Assembly (NCBI RefSeq): GCF_051020955.1
Contig: NW_027476966.1
Coordinates: forward strand, 50,007 to 114,006
Source: Megalopta genalis
Taxonomy: Eukaryota; Arthropoda; Insecta; Hymenoptera; Halictidae
Length of the DNA stretch: 64,000 nt
Direction: 5' to 3'
Position numbers and translations under genes: made by a program. Below, one piece after another: positions 13,061 through 24,249 of the stretch; positions within the stretch are counted from its first letter, which is position 1, and each line of letters begins with the position of its first letter. A model generated the notes under the pieces. It made no database searches, was not told where the DNA came from, and saw only the letters and a program-made list of their open reading frames with translations.

Positions 13061-16000
13061 TAGCTTCAAATACTTGTGATATACATGATTCAGCTTCAAC
13101 TGCATGCGAAACAATCGAGTTAGCTTTAAATCCATGCGAAACACATGATTTAGCTTCAAATCAATGCGAAGAAGAAGGGTTATCTTCGAATCCATGCGAA
13201 ACGAATAGTTTAGCTTCAATTACTTGTGATATACATGATTCAGCTTCAACTGCATGCGAAACAAACGAGTTAGCTTCAAATCCATGCGAAACACATGATT
13301 TAGATTAAAATCAATGCGAAGTAGAAGGCTTATCTTCGAATAAATGCGAAACAAATGATATAGCTTCAAATACTTGTGATATACGTGATTTAGCTTCAAC
13401 AGCATGCGAAACAAACGAGTTAGCTTCAAACCCATGCGAAACACATGATTTAGCATCTAATCAATGCGAAGTAGAAGGCTGATCTTCGAATCCATGCGAA
13501 GCAAATTGTTTAGCTTCAAATACTTGTGATACACTTGATTTAGCTTCAACAGCATGCGAAGCAAACGAGTTATCATCAAATCCAAGGGAAACACATGATT
13601 TATCTTCATATCAATGCTAAGTAGAAAGCTTAGCTTCAAATCCATGGGAATCAAATGGTCTAGCTTCAAATACTTGTGATATACATGATTTAGCTTCAAC
13701 TGCTAGCGAAAAAACGAGTTAGCTTCAAACCCATGCGAAACACATGATTTAGCATCTAATCAATGCGAAGTAGAAGGCTGATCTTCGAATCCATGCGAAG
13801 CAAATTGTTTAGCTCCAAATACTTGTGATACACTTGATTTAGCTTCAACAGCATGCGAAATAAACGAGTTAGCTTCAAATCCATGCGAAACACATGATTT
13901 AGCTTCAAATCAATGCGAATTAGAAGGGTTATCTTCGATTCCATGCGATACAAATGGTTTAGCTTCAAATAATTGTGATATACATGATTTAGCTTCAACA
14001 GCATGCGAAACAAACGAGTTAGCTACAAATCCATGCGAAACAAATGATTTAGCATCAAATCAATGCGAAGTAGAAGGCTGACCTTCGAATCCATGCGAAG
14101 CAAATGGTTTAGCTTCAAATACTTGTGATATAAATGATTTAGTTTCAACAGCATGCGAAACAAACGAGTTAGATTCAAATCCATGCAAAACACATGATTT
14201 AGCTTCAAATCAATGCGAAATAGATGGATTATCTTCGAATCCATGAGAAACAAATGGTTTACCTTCAAATACTTGTGATATACATGATTTAGCTTCAACA
14301 GCATGCGAAGCAAACGAGTTATCTTCAAATCCAAGCGAAACACATGATTTATCTTCAAATCAATGCTAAGTAGAAAACTTAGCTCCAAATCCATGGGTAT
14401 CAAATGGTTTAGCTTCAAATACTTGTGATATACATGATTTAGCTTCAACAGCATGCGAAACAAACGAGTTAGCTTCAAATCCATGCGAAACACATGATTT
14501 AGCATCTAATCAATGCGAAGTAGAAGGCTGATCTTCGAATCCATGCGAAGCAAATGGTTTAGCTTCAAATACTTGTGATACACTTGATTTAGCTTCAACA
14601 GCATGCGAAACAAACGAGTTAGCTTCAAATCCATGCGAAACACATGATTTAGCTTCAAATCAATGCGAAGTAGGAGGCATATCTTCGATTCCTTGCGATA
14701 CAAATGGTTTAGCTTCAAATACTTGTGATATACATGATTTAGCTTCAACAGCATGCGAAACAAACGAGTTAGCTTCAAATCCATGCGAAACACATGATTT
14801 AGCTTCAAATCAATGCGAAGTAGAAGGGTTATCTTCGAATCCATGCGAAACAAATGGTTTAGCTGCAAATACTTGTGATATACATGATTTAGCTTCAACT
14901 GCATACGAAAAAAAGAGTTAGCTTCAAATCATGCGAAACACATGATTTAGATTAAAATCAATGCGAAGTAGAAGGCTTATGTTCGAATAAATGCGAAACA
15001 AATGATATAGCTTCAAATACTTGTGATATACATGATTTAGTTCCAACAGCATGCGAAACAAACGAGTTAGCTTCAAATCCAAGCGAAACACATGATTTAG
15101 CCTCAAATCAATGCGAAGTAGAAGGCTTAGCTTCGAATAAATGCGAAGCAAATTGTTTAGCTTCAAATACTTGTGATATACATGATTTAGCTTCAACAGC
15201 ATGCGAAACAAACGAGTTAGCTTCAAGTCCAAGCGAAAAACATGATTTATCATCAAGTCAACGCGAAGTTGTTGGCTTAGCTTCAAATCCATGCGCAACG
15301 AATGATTTAGCTTCACATACTTGAGAATATAAGTGATATAGCTTCAAATGCAGGTGAAACAAACGAGTTAGCTTCAAACCCATGCGAAACACATGATTTA
15401 GCATCTAATCAATGCGAAGTAGAAGGCTGATCTTCGAATCCATGCGAAGCAAATTGTTTAGCTTCAAATACTTGTGATACACTTGATTTAGCTTCAACAG
15501 CATGCGAAATAAACGAGTTAGCTTCAAATCCATGCGAAACACATGATTTAGCTACAAATCAATGCGAAGTAGGTGGCTTATCTTCGATTCCATGCGATAC
15601 AAATGGTTTAGCTTCAAATAATTGTGATATACATGATTTAGCTTCAACAGCATGCGAAACAAACGACTTTGCTTCAAATCCATGCGAAACACATGATTTA
15701 GATTAAAATCAATGCGAAGTAGAAGGCTTATCTTCGAATCCATGCGAAACAAATGGTTCAGCTTCAAATACTTGTGATATACATGATTTAGCTTCAACTG
15801 CATGCGAAACAAACGTGTTAGCTTAAAATCCATGCGGAACACATGATTTAGCTTCAAATCAATGCGAAGTAGAAGGCTGATCTTCGAATCCATGCGAAAC
15901 AAATGGTTTAGCTTCAAATACTTGTGATATACATGATTTAGCTTCAACTGCATGCGAAACAAACGAGTTAGCTTCAAGTCCAAACGAAACACATGATTTA

Positions 16001-16658
16001 TCTTCCATGCATTGCGTAGTAGAAGGTTTAACTACAAATCCATGCGATTCAAGTGATTTAGGTTAAAATACTTGCTATATAATGGATTTAGCTTCAACTG
16101 GAAGCGAGACAAACGAGTTAGATTCACATTCATGCGAAACACATGATTTAGATTCAAATCAATGCGAGGTAAAAGCTTTGTCTTCAAATCCATGCGAAAC
16201 AAATGATTTAGCTTCAAATACTTTCGATATAAATGATTTAGATTCAACTGCATGCGAAACAAACGAGTTAACTTCAAATCCATGCGAAACACATGATTTA
16301 GTTTCAAATCAATGCGAAGTAGAAGACTGACCTTCAAATCCATGTGAAACGAATGGTTTAGCTTCAAATACTTGTGATACACTTGTTTTAGCTTCAACAG
16401 CATGCGAAACAAACGAGTTAGCTTCAAATCCATGCGAAACACATGATTTAGCTTCAAATCAATGCGAAGTAGGAGGCATATCTTCGATTCCTTGCGATAC
16501 AAATGGTTTAGCTTCAAATACTTGTGATATACATGATTTAGCTTCAACAGCATGCGAAACAAACGAGTTAGCTTCAAATCCATGCGAAACACATGATTTA
16601 GCATCAAATCAATGCGAAGTAGAAGGCTGACCTTCGAATCCATGCGAAGCAAATGGTT
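13061..16658 (+). repeat. 3,600-bp tandem unit, copy 2 (two bases shorter)
   Basis: Similarity to copy 1 continues to about 16,680. The two lost bases lie within about 20 bp of each other: near 14,911 an A-run of eight in copy 1 (11,308-11,315) is seven, and near 14,930 AAATCCATGCG is AAATCATGCG. Both are single-base losses in homopolymers, so consensus error is possible. Confidence 0.87.
15965..16354 (+). repeat. Block Q, copy 3
   Basis: Counterpart of copy 2 in the second 3.6-kb tandem unit (offset 3,598, because that unit has lost two bases upstream). Its flanks match copy 2 on both sides. Confidence 0.9.
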
Positions 16659-17753
16659 TAGCTTCAAATACTTGTGATATAAATGATTTAGTTTCAACAG
16701 CATGCGAAACAAACGAGTTAGATTCAAATCCATGCAAAACACATGATTTAGCTTCAAATCAATGCGAAATACATGGATTATCTTCGAATCCATGAGAAAC
16801 AAATGGTTTAACTTCAAATACTTGTGATATACATGATTTAGCTTCAACAGCATGCGAAGCAAACGAGTTATCTTCAAATCCAAGCGAAACACATGATTTA
16901 TCTTCAAATCAATGCTAAGTAGAAAACTTAGCTCCAAATCCATGGGTATCAAATGGTTTAGCTTCAAATACTTGTGATATACATGATTTAGCTTCAACTG
17001 CATGCGAAGCAAACGAGTTAGCTTCAAATCCATGCGAAACACATGATTTAGCATCAAATCAATGCGAATTAGAAGGGGTATCTTCGTATCGATGCGAAAC
17101 AAATGGTTTAGCTGCAATTACTTGTGATATACATGATTCAGCTTCAACTGCATGCGAAACAAACGAGTTAGCTTCAAACCCATGCGAAACACATGATTTA
17201 GCATCTAATCAATGCTAAGTAGAAAGCTTAGCTTCAAATCCATGGGAATCAAATTGTTTAGTTTCAAATACTTGTGATACACTTGATTTAGCTTCAACAG
17301 CATGCGAAACAAACGAGTTAGCTTCAAATCCATGCGAAACACATGATTTAGCATCTAATCAATGCGAAGTAGAAGGCTGATCTTCGAATCCATGCGAAGC
17401 AAATGGTTTAGCTTCAAATACTTGTGATACACTTGTTTTAGCTTCAACAGCATGCGAAACAAACGAGTTAGCTTCAAATCCGTGCGAAACACATGATTTA
17501 GCTTCAAATCAATGCGAAGTAGGAGGCATATCTTCGATTCCTTGCGATACAAATGGTTTAGCTTCAAATACTTGTGATATACATGATTTAGCTTCAACAG
17601 CATGCGAAACAAACGAGTTAGCTTCAAATCCATGCGAAACACATGATTTAGCTTCAAATCAATGCGAAGTAGAAGGGTTATCTTCGAATCCATGCGAAAC
17701 AAATGGTTTAGCTGCAAATACTTGTGATATACATGATTTAGCTTCAACTGCAT
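16593..17753 (+). repeat. 1.16-kb duplicated segment (offset 4,440), copy 1
   Basis: Matches 21,033-22,193, including the rare variants GAAGGGGTATCTTCGTATCG (about 17,070), CATGGGTATCAAATGG and GAAATACATGGATTATC. On the right, the shared stretch ends where CATACGAAAA in this copy is CATGCGAAAA in the other. Confidence 0.86.
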
Positions 17754-18455
17754 ACGAAAAAAAAGAGTTAGCTTCAAATCCATGCGAAACACATGATTTA
17801 GATTAAAATCAATGCGAAGTAGAAGGCTTATGTTCGAATAAATGCGAAACAAATGATATAGCTTCAAATACTTGTGGTATACATGATTTAGTTCCAACAG
17901 CATGCGAAACAAACGAGTTAGCTTCAAATCCAAGCGAAACACATGATTTAGCCTCAAATCAATGCGAAGTAGAAGGCTTAGCTTCGAATAAATGCGAAGC
18001 AAATTGTTTAGCTTCAAATACTTGTGATCTACATGATTTAGCTTCAACAGCATGCGAAACAAACGAGTTAGCTTCAAGTCCAAGCGAAAAACATGATTTA
18101 TCATCAAGTCAACGCGAAGTTGTTGGCTTAGCTTCAAATCCATGCGCAACGAATGATTTAGCTTCACATACTTGAGAATATAAGTGATATAGCTTCAAAT
18201 GCAGGTGAAACAAACGAGTTAGCTTCAAACCCATGCGAAACACATGATTTAGCATCTAATCAATGCGAAGTAGAAGGCTGATCTTCGAATCCATGCGAAG
18301 CAAATTGTTTAGCTTCAAATACTTGTGATACACTTGATTTAGCTTCAACAGCATGCGAAATAAACGAGTTAGCTTCAAATCCATGCGAAACACATGATTT
18401 AGCTACAAATCAATGCGAAGTAGGTGGCTTATCTTCGATTCCATGCGATACAAAT

Positions 18456-18485
18456 GGTTTAGCTTCAAATACTTGTGATATACAT
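18456..18485 (+). repeat. Hybrid D monomer at a one-HOR deletion
   Basis: Begins GGTTTAGC like the D at about 19,896 and ends AAATACTTGTG like the D at about 20,046. The 150 bp between those two monomers are absent here. Confidence 0.83.
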
Positions 18486-19393
18486 GATTTAGCTTCAACT
18501 GCATGCGAAACAAACGTGTTAGCTTAAAATCCATGCGGAACACATGATTTAGCTTCAAATCAATGCGAAGTAGAAGGCTGATCTTCGAATCCATGCGAAA
18601 CAAATGGTTTAGCTTCAAATACTTGTGATATACATGATTTAGCTTCAACTGCATGCGAAACAAACGAGTTAGCTTCAAGTCCAAACGAAACACATGATTT
18701 ATCTTCCATGCATTGCGTAGTAGAAGGTTTAACTACAAATCCATGCGATTCAAGTGATTTAGGTTAAAATACTTGCTATATAATGGATTTAGCTTCAACT
18801 GGAAGCGAGACAAACGAGTTAGATTCACATTCATGCGAAACACATGATTTAGATTCAAATCAATGCGAGGTAAAAGCTTTGTCTTCAAATCCATGCGAAA
18901 CAAATGATTTAGCTTCAAATACTTTCGATATAAATGATTTAGATTCAACTGCATGCGAAACAAACGAGTTAACTTCAAATCCATGCGAAACACATGATTT
19001 AGTTTCAAATCAATGCGAAGTAGAAGACTGACCTTCAAATCCATGTGAAACGAATAGTTTAGCTTCCAAAACTTTTGATATACATGATTTAGCTTCAACA
19101 GCATGCGAAGCAAACGAGTTATCTTCAAATCCAAGCGAAACACATGATTTAGCTTCAAATCAATGCGAAGTAGAAGGCTTAGCTTCGAATCCATTCGAAG
19201 CAAATTGTTTAGCTCCAAATACTTGTGATACACTTGATTTATCTTCAACAGCATGCGAAGCAAACGAGTTATCATCAAATCCAAGCGAAACACATGATTT
19301 ATCTTTTATCAATGCTAAGTAGAAAGCTTAGCTTCAAATCCATGGGAATCAAATGGTTTAGCTTCAAATACTTGTGATATACATGATTTAGCT
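18480..19393 (+). repeat. 0.9-kb duplicated segment (offset 1,590), copy 1
   Basis: Contains block Q copy 4 and the shared 29-bp monomer at 19,296-19,324. The left neighbour is a hybrid D monomer (18,456-18,485) where one 150-bp HOR present in copy 2 is missing. Confidence 0.86.
18666..19055 (+). repeat. Block Q, copy 4
   Basis: Internally the same as copies 2 and 3. It is followed by GAATAGTTTAGCTTCCAAAAC rather than the GAATGGTTTAGC flank of copies 2 and 3, so the right border of the shared block is near its last monomer. Confidence 0.9.
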
Positions 19394-19474
19394 TCAACTG
19401 CATACGAAAAAAAAGAGTTAGCTTCAAATCCATGCGAAACACATGATTTAGATTAAAATCAATGCGAAGTAGAA

Positions 19475-19504
19475 GGCTTATGTTCGAATAAATGCGAAAC
19501 AAAC
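19475..19504 (+). repeat. C/E hybrid monomer at a 210-bp deletion
   Basis: GGCTTATGTTCG of a C monomer runs into an E-type end (GCGAAACAAAC) and then an A monomer with AAGTCCAAGCG. In the 17.8-18.1 kb copy these pieces are separated by 210 bp more. Seven monomers were lost, which is not a multiple of five, so the normal C-D-E order is broken. Confidence 0.83.
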
Positions 19505-20069
19505 GAGTTAGCTTCAAGTCCAAGCGAAAAACATGATTTATCATCAAGTCAACGCGAAGTTGTTGGCTTAGCTTCAAATCCATGCGCTACGAATGATTTA
19601 GCATCACATACTTGAGAATATAAGTGATATAGCTTCAAATGCAGGTGAAACAAACGAGTTAGCTTCAAACCCATGCGAAACACATGATTTAGCATCTAAT
19701 CAATGCGAAGTAGAAGGCTGATCTTCGAATCCATGCGAAGCAAATTGTTTAGCTTCAAATACTTGTGATACACTTGATTTAGCTTCAACAGCATGCGAAA
19801 TAAACGAGTTAGCTTCAAATCCATGCGAAACACATGATTTAGCTACAAATCAATGCGAAGTAGGTGGCTTATCTTCGATTCCATGCGATACAAATGGTTT
19901 AGCTTCAAATAATTGTGATATACATGATTTAGCTTCAACAGCATGCGAAACAAACGACTTTGCTTCAAATCCATGCGAAACACATGATTTAGATTAAAAT
20001 CAATGCGAAGTAGAAGGCTTATCTTCGAATCCATGCGAAACAAATGGTTCAGCTTCAAATACTTGTGAT

Positions 20070-20983
20070 ATACATGATTTAGCTTCAACTGCATGCGAAA
20101 CAAACGTGTTAGCTTAAAATCCATGCGGAACACATGATTTAGCTTCAAATCAATGCGAAGTAGAAGGCTGATCTTCGAATCCATGCGAAACAAATGGTTT
20201 AGCTTCAAATACTTGTGATATACATGATTTAGCTTCAACTGCATGCGAAACAAACGAGTTAGCTTCAAGTCCAAACGAAACACATGATTTATCTTCCATG
20301 CATTGCGTAGTAGAAGGTTTAACTACAAATCCATGCGATTCAAGTGATTTAGGTTAAAATACTTGCTATATAATGGATTTAGCTTCAACTGGAAGCGAGA
20401 CAAACGAGTTAGATTCACATTCATGCGAAACACATGATTTAGATTCAAATCAATGCGAGGTAAAAGCTTTGTCTTCAAATCCATGCGAAACAAATGATTT
20501 AGCTTCAAATACTTTCGATATAAATGATTTAGATTCAACTGCATGCGAAACAAACGAGTTAACTTCAAATCCATGCGAAACACATGATTTAGTTTCAAAT
20601 CAATGCGAAGTAGAAGACTGACCTTCAAATCCATGTGAAACGAATAGTTTAGCTTCCAAAACTTTTGATATACATGATTTAGCTTCAACAGCATGCGAAG
20701 CAAACGAGTTATCTTCAAATCCAAGCGAAACACATGATTTAGCTTCAAATCAATGCGAAGTAGAAGGCTTAGCTTCGAATCCATTCGAAGCAAATTGTTT
20801 AGCTCCAAATACTTGTGATACACTTGATTTATCTTCAACAGCATGCGAAGCAAACGAGTTATCATCAAATCCAAGCGAAACACATGATTTATCTTTTATC
20901 AATGCTAAGTAGAAAGCTTAGCTTCAAATCCATGGGAATCAAATGGTTTAGCTTCAAATACTTGTGATATACATGATTTAGCT
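20070..20983 (+). repeat. 0.9-kb duplicated segment (offset 1,590), copy 2
   Basis: Contains block Q copy 5 and the 29-bp monomer at 20,886-20,914. Further left, similarity to the 18.2-18.45 kb region continues at offset 1,440, a shift of exactly one HOR. Confidence 0.86.
20256..20645 (+). repeat. Block Q, copy 5
   Basis: Copy 4 repeated at +1,590, including the right flank and the 29-bp ATCTTTTATCAATGC monomer downstream. This pair is part of the 0.9-kb duplication at 18,480-19,393 and 20,070-20,983. Confidence 0.9.
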
Positions 20984-21032
20984 TGAACAGCATGCGAAAC
21001 AAGCGAGTTAGCTTCAAATCCATGCGAAACAA

Positions 21033-22193
21033 ATGATTTAGCATCAAATCAATGCGAAGTAGAAGGCTGACCTTCGAATCCATGCGAAGCAAATGGTTTA
21101 GCTTCAAATACTTGTGATATAAATGATTTAGTTTCAACAGCATGCGAAACAAACGAGTTAGATTCAAATCCATGCAAAACACATGATTTAGCTTCAAATC
21201 AATGCGAAATACATGGATTATCTTCGAATCCATGAGAAACAAATGGTTTAACTTCAAATACTTGTGATATACATGATTTAGCTTCAACAGCATGCGAAGC
21301 AAACGAGTTATCTTCAAATCCAAGCGAAACACATGATTTATCTTCAAATCAATGCTAAGTAGAAAACTTAGCTCCAAATCCATGGGTATCAAATGGTTTA
21401 GCTTCAAATACTTGTGATATACATGATTTAGCTTCAACTGCATGCGAAGCAAACGAGTTAGCTTCAAATCCATGCGAAACACATGATTTAGCATCAAATC
21501 AATGCGAATTAGAAGGGGTATCTTCGTATCGATGCGAAACAAATGGTTTAGCTGCAATTACTTGTGATATACATGATTCAGCTTCAACTGCATGCGAAAC
21601 AAACGAGTTAGCTTCAAACCCATGCGAAACACATGATTTAGCATCTAATCAATGCTAAGTAGAAAGCTTAGCTTCAAATCCATGGGAATCAAATTGTTTA
21701 GTTTCAAATACTTGTGATACACTTGATTTAGCTTCAACAGCATGCGAAACAAACGAGTTAGCTTCAAATCCATGCGAAACACATGATTTAGCATCTAATC
21801 AATGCGAAGTAGAAGGCTGATCTTCGAATCCATGCGAAGCAAATGGTTTAGCTTCAAATACTTGTGATACACTTGTTTTAGCTTCAACAGCATGCGAAAC
21901 AAACGAGTTAGCTTCAAATCCGTGCGAAACACATGATTTAGCTTCAAATCAATGCGAAGTAGGAGGCATATCTTCGATTCCTTGCGATACAAATGGTTTA
22001 GCTTCAAATACTTGTGATATACATGATTTAGCTTCAACAGCATGCGAAACAAACGAGTTAGCTTCAAATCCATGCGAAACACATGATTTAGCTTCAAATC
22101 AATGCGAAGTAGAAGGGTTATCTTCGAATCCATGCGAAACAAATGGTTTAGCTGCAAATACTTGTGATATACATGATTTAGCTTCAACTGCAT
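21033..22193 (+). repeat. 1.16-kb duplicated segment (offset 4,440), copy 2
   Basis: Second copy. The offset is exactly 148 monomers but not a whole number of 150-bp HORs, so intervening exchanges changed the HOR phase. Confidence 0.86.
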
Positions 22194-22204
22194 GCGAAAA
22201 AAAA
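22055..22204 (+). repeat. Exemplar 150-bp higher-order repeat (A-B-C-D-E)
   Basis: A clean copy to use as reference: A 22,055-22,084, B 22,085-22,114, C 22,115-22,144, D 22,145-22,174, E 22,175-22,204. Fifteen of the 30 monomer columns differ between class consensuses: 2, 3, 7, 12, 14, 15, 16, 17, 18, 21, 24, 25, 26, 28 and 30. Read on the plus strand from the first base of each class consensus, the classes give ELASNPCETH, DLASNQCEVE, GLSSNPCETN, DLASNTCDIH and DLASTACETN. Leu2, Ser4 and Cys7 are invariant, and position 8 is always acidic. In this exemplar E ends in an A-run, C begins GGGTTATC and D begins GGTTTAGCTGC, all common variants. Confidence 0.93.
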
Positions 22205-23403
22205 GAGTTAGCTTCAAATCCATGCGAAACACATGATTTAGCTTCAAATCAATGCGAAGTAGAAGGCATATCTTCGAATAAATGCGAAACAAATGATATA
22301 GCTTCAAATACTTGTGATATACATGATTTAGTTCCAACAGCATGCGAAACAAACGAGTTAGCTTCAAATCCATGCGAAACACATGATTTAGCTTCAAATC
22401 AATGCGAATTAGCAGGGTTGTCTTGGAATCCATGTGAAACGTATGATATAGCTTCAAATACTTGTGATATACATGATTTAGCTTCAACAGCATGCGAAAA
22501 AAACGAGTTAGCTTCAAAACCAAGCGAAACACATGATTTAGCCTCAAATCAATGCGAAGTAGAAGGCTTAGCTTCGAATAAATGCGAAACGAATAGTTTA
22601 GCTTCAATTACTTGTGATATACATGATTCAGCTTCAACTGCATGCGAAACAAACGAGTTAGCTTCAAATCCATGCGAAACACATGATTTAGCATCAAATC
22701 AATGCGAATTAGAAGGGGTATCTTCGTATCGATGCGAAACAAATGGTTTAGCTGCAATTACTTGTGATATACATGATTCAGCTTCAACTGCATGCGAAAC
22801 AAACGAGTTAGCTTCAAACCCATGCGAAACACATGTTTTAGCATCTAATCAATGCTAAGTAGAAAGCTTAGCTTCAAATCCATGGGAATCAAATTGTTTA
22901 GTTTCAAATACTTGTGATACACTTGATTTAGCTTCAACAGCATGCGAAACAAACGAGATAGATTCAAATCCATGCAAAACACGTGATTTAGCTTCAAATC
23001 AATGCGAAATAGATGGATTATCTTCGAATCCATGCGAAACAAATGGTTTAACTTCAAATACTTGTGATATACATGATTTAGCTTCAACAGCGTGCGAAGC
23101 AAACGAGTTATCTTCAAATCCAAGCGAAACACATGATTTATCTTCAAATCACTGCTAAGTAGAAAGCTTAGCTTCAAATCCATGGGAATCAAATGGTTTA
23201 GCTTCAAATACTTGTGATATACATGATTTAGCTTCAACTGCTAGCGAAAAAACGAGTTAGCTTCAAATCCAAGCGAAACACATGATTTAGCCTCAAATCA
23301 ATGCGAAGTAGAAGGCTTAGCTTCGAATAAATGCGAAACAAATGGTTTAGCTTCAAATACTTGTGATATACATGATTTAGCTTCAACTGCATGCGAAACA
23401 AAC

Positions 23404-23793
23404 GAGTTAGCTTCAAGTCCAAACGAAACACATGATTTATCTTCCATGCATTGCGTAGTAGAAGGTTTAACTACAAATCCACGCGATTCAAGTGATTTAG
23501 GTTAAAATACTTACTATATAATGGATTTAGCTTCAACTGGAAGCGAGACAAACGAGTTAGCTTCACATTCATGCGAAACACATGATTTAGATTCAAATCA
23601 ATGCGAGGTAAAAGCTTTGTCTTCAAATCCATGCGAAACAAATTATTTAGCTTCAAATACTTTCGATATAAATGATTTAGATTCAACTGCATGCGAAACA
23701 AACGAGTTAACTTCAAATCCATGCGAAACACATGATATAGTTTCAAATCAATGCGAAGAAGAAGACTGATCTTCAAATCCATGTGAAACGAAT
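23404..23793 (+). repeat. Block Q, copy 6 (most diverged)
   Basis: Private changes: CCACGCGATTC instead of CCATGCGATTC, ACTTACTATATAATGG instead of CTTGCTATATAATGG, AATTATTTAGC instead of AATGATTTAGC, CATGATATAG, and GAAGAAGAAGACTGATC instead of GTAGAAGACTGACC. It uses GCTTCACATTC like copies 1, 7 and 8. Confidence 0.9.
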
Positions 23794-24249
23794 AGTTTAG
23801 CTTCCAAAACTTTTGATATACATGATTTAGCTTCAACAGCATGCGAAACAAACGAGTTAGCTTCAAATCCATGCGAAACACATAATTTAGCTTCAAATCA
23901 ATGCGAATTAGAAGGGTTATCTTGGAATCCATGCGAAACGTATGATATAGCTTCCAATACTTGTGATATACATTATTTAGCTTCAACAGCATGCGAAATA
24001 AACGAGTTAGATTCAAATCCATGCGAAACACATGATTTAGCTTCAAATCAATGCGAAGTAGAAGGGTTACCTTCGTATCGATGCGAAACAAATGGTTTAG
24101 CTGCAAATACTTGTGATGTACATGATTCAGCTTCAACTGCATGCGAAACAAACGACTTAGCTTCAAATCCATGCGAAACACATGATTTAGATTAAAATCA
24201 ATGCGAAGTAGAAGGCTTATCTTCGAATCCATGCGAAACAAATGGTTCA

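Larger units (their letters stand above)
11706..19625 (+). repeat. 31-bp marker monomers, cluster 2 (four copies, TTGAGAATA variant)
   Basis: Copies at 11,706-11,736, 15,304-15,334, 18,155-18,185 and 19,595-19,625. All four have TTGAGAATATAAG and are preceded by ATGCGCAACGAAT, or ATGCGCTACGAAT in the last. The last copy also has GCATCACATAC in place of GCTTCACATAC. The shared private base shows that these four descend from one another by local duplication. Confidence 0.9.
8227..24249 (+). repeat. Array segment II: block-Q domain
   Basis: This stretch holds six of the eight copies of divergent block Q, a 3.6-kb tandem duplication, and two further kilobase-scale duplications (offsets 4,440 and 1,590). 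Four 31-bp markers here share a private change, TTGAGAATATAAG in place of TTGTGAATATAAG, so they form a sub-family distinct from segment I. Two 29-bp monomers containing ATCTTTTATCAATGC (19,296-19,324 and 20,886-20,914) are shared by one duplicated pair. Nothing outside the satellite is present. Confidence 0.87.

Noticed and set aside
22055..22204. CENP-B box
   Set aside because: The minus strand has TTCGCATGGATTTG, which matches only the first four bases of the known TTCGnnnnAnnCGGG core. The A and the CGGG are missing.
22055..22204. Pentapeptide-repeat or leucine-rich-repeat protein
   Set aside because: Leu recurs every ten residues, not five, and the A(D/N)Lxx pattern is absent. The ten-residue period is too short for the 20-30-residue leucine-rich repeats.
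22418..22858. 146-codon plus-strand open frame of Cys-containing decapeptides, and the similar 150-codon frame at 56,196-56,648
   Set aside because: It is open only because these HORs lack the common stop variants. Start and stop are ordinary monomer variants. The frame may be ancestral, but nothing marks this copy as a gene.
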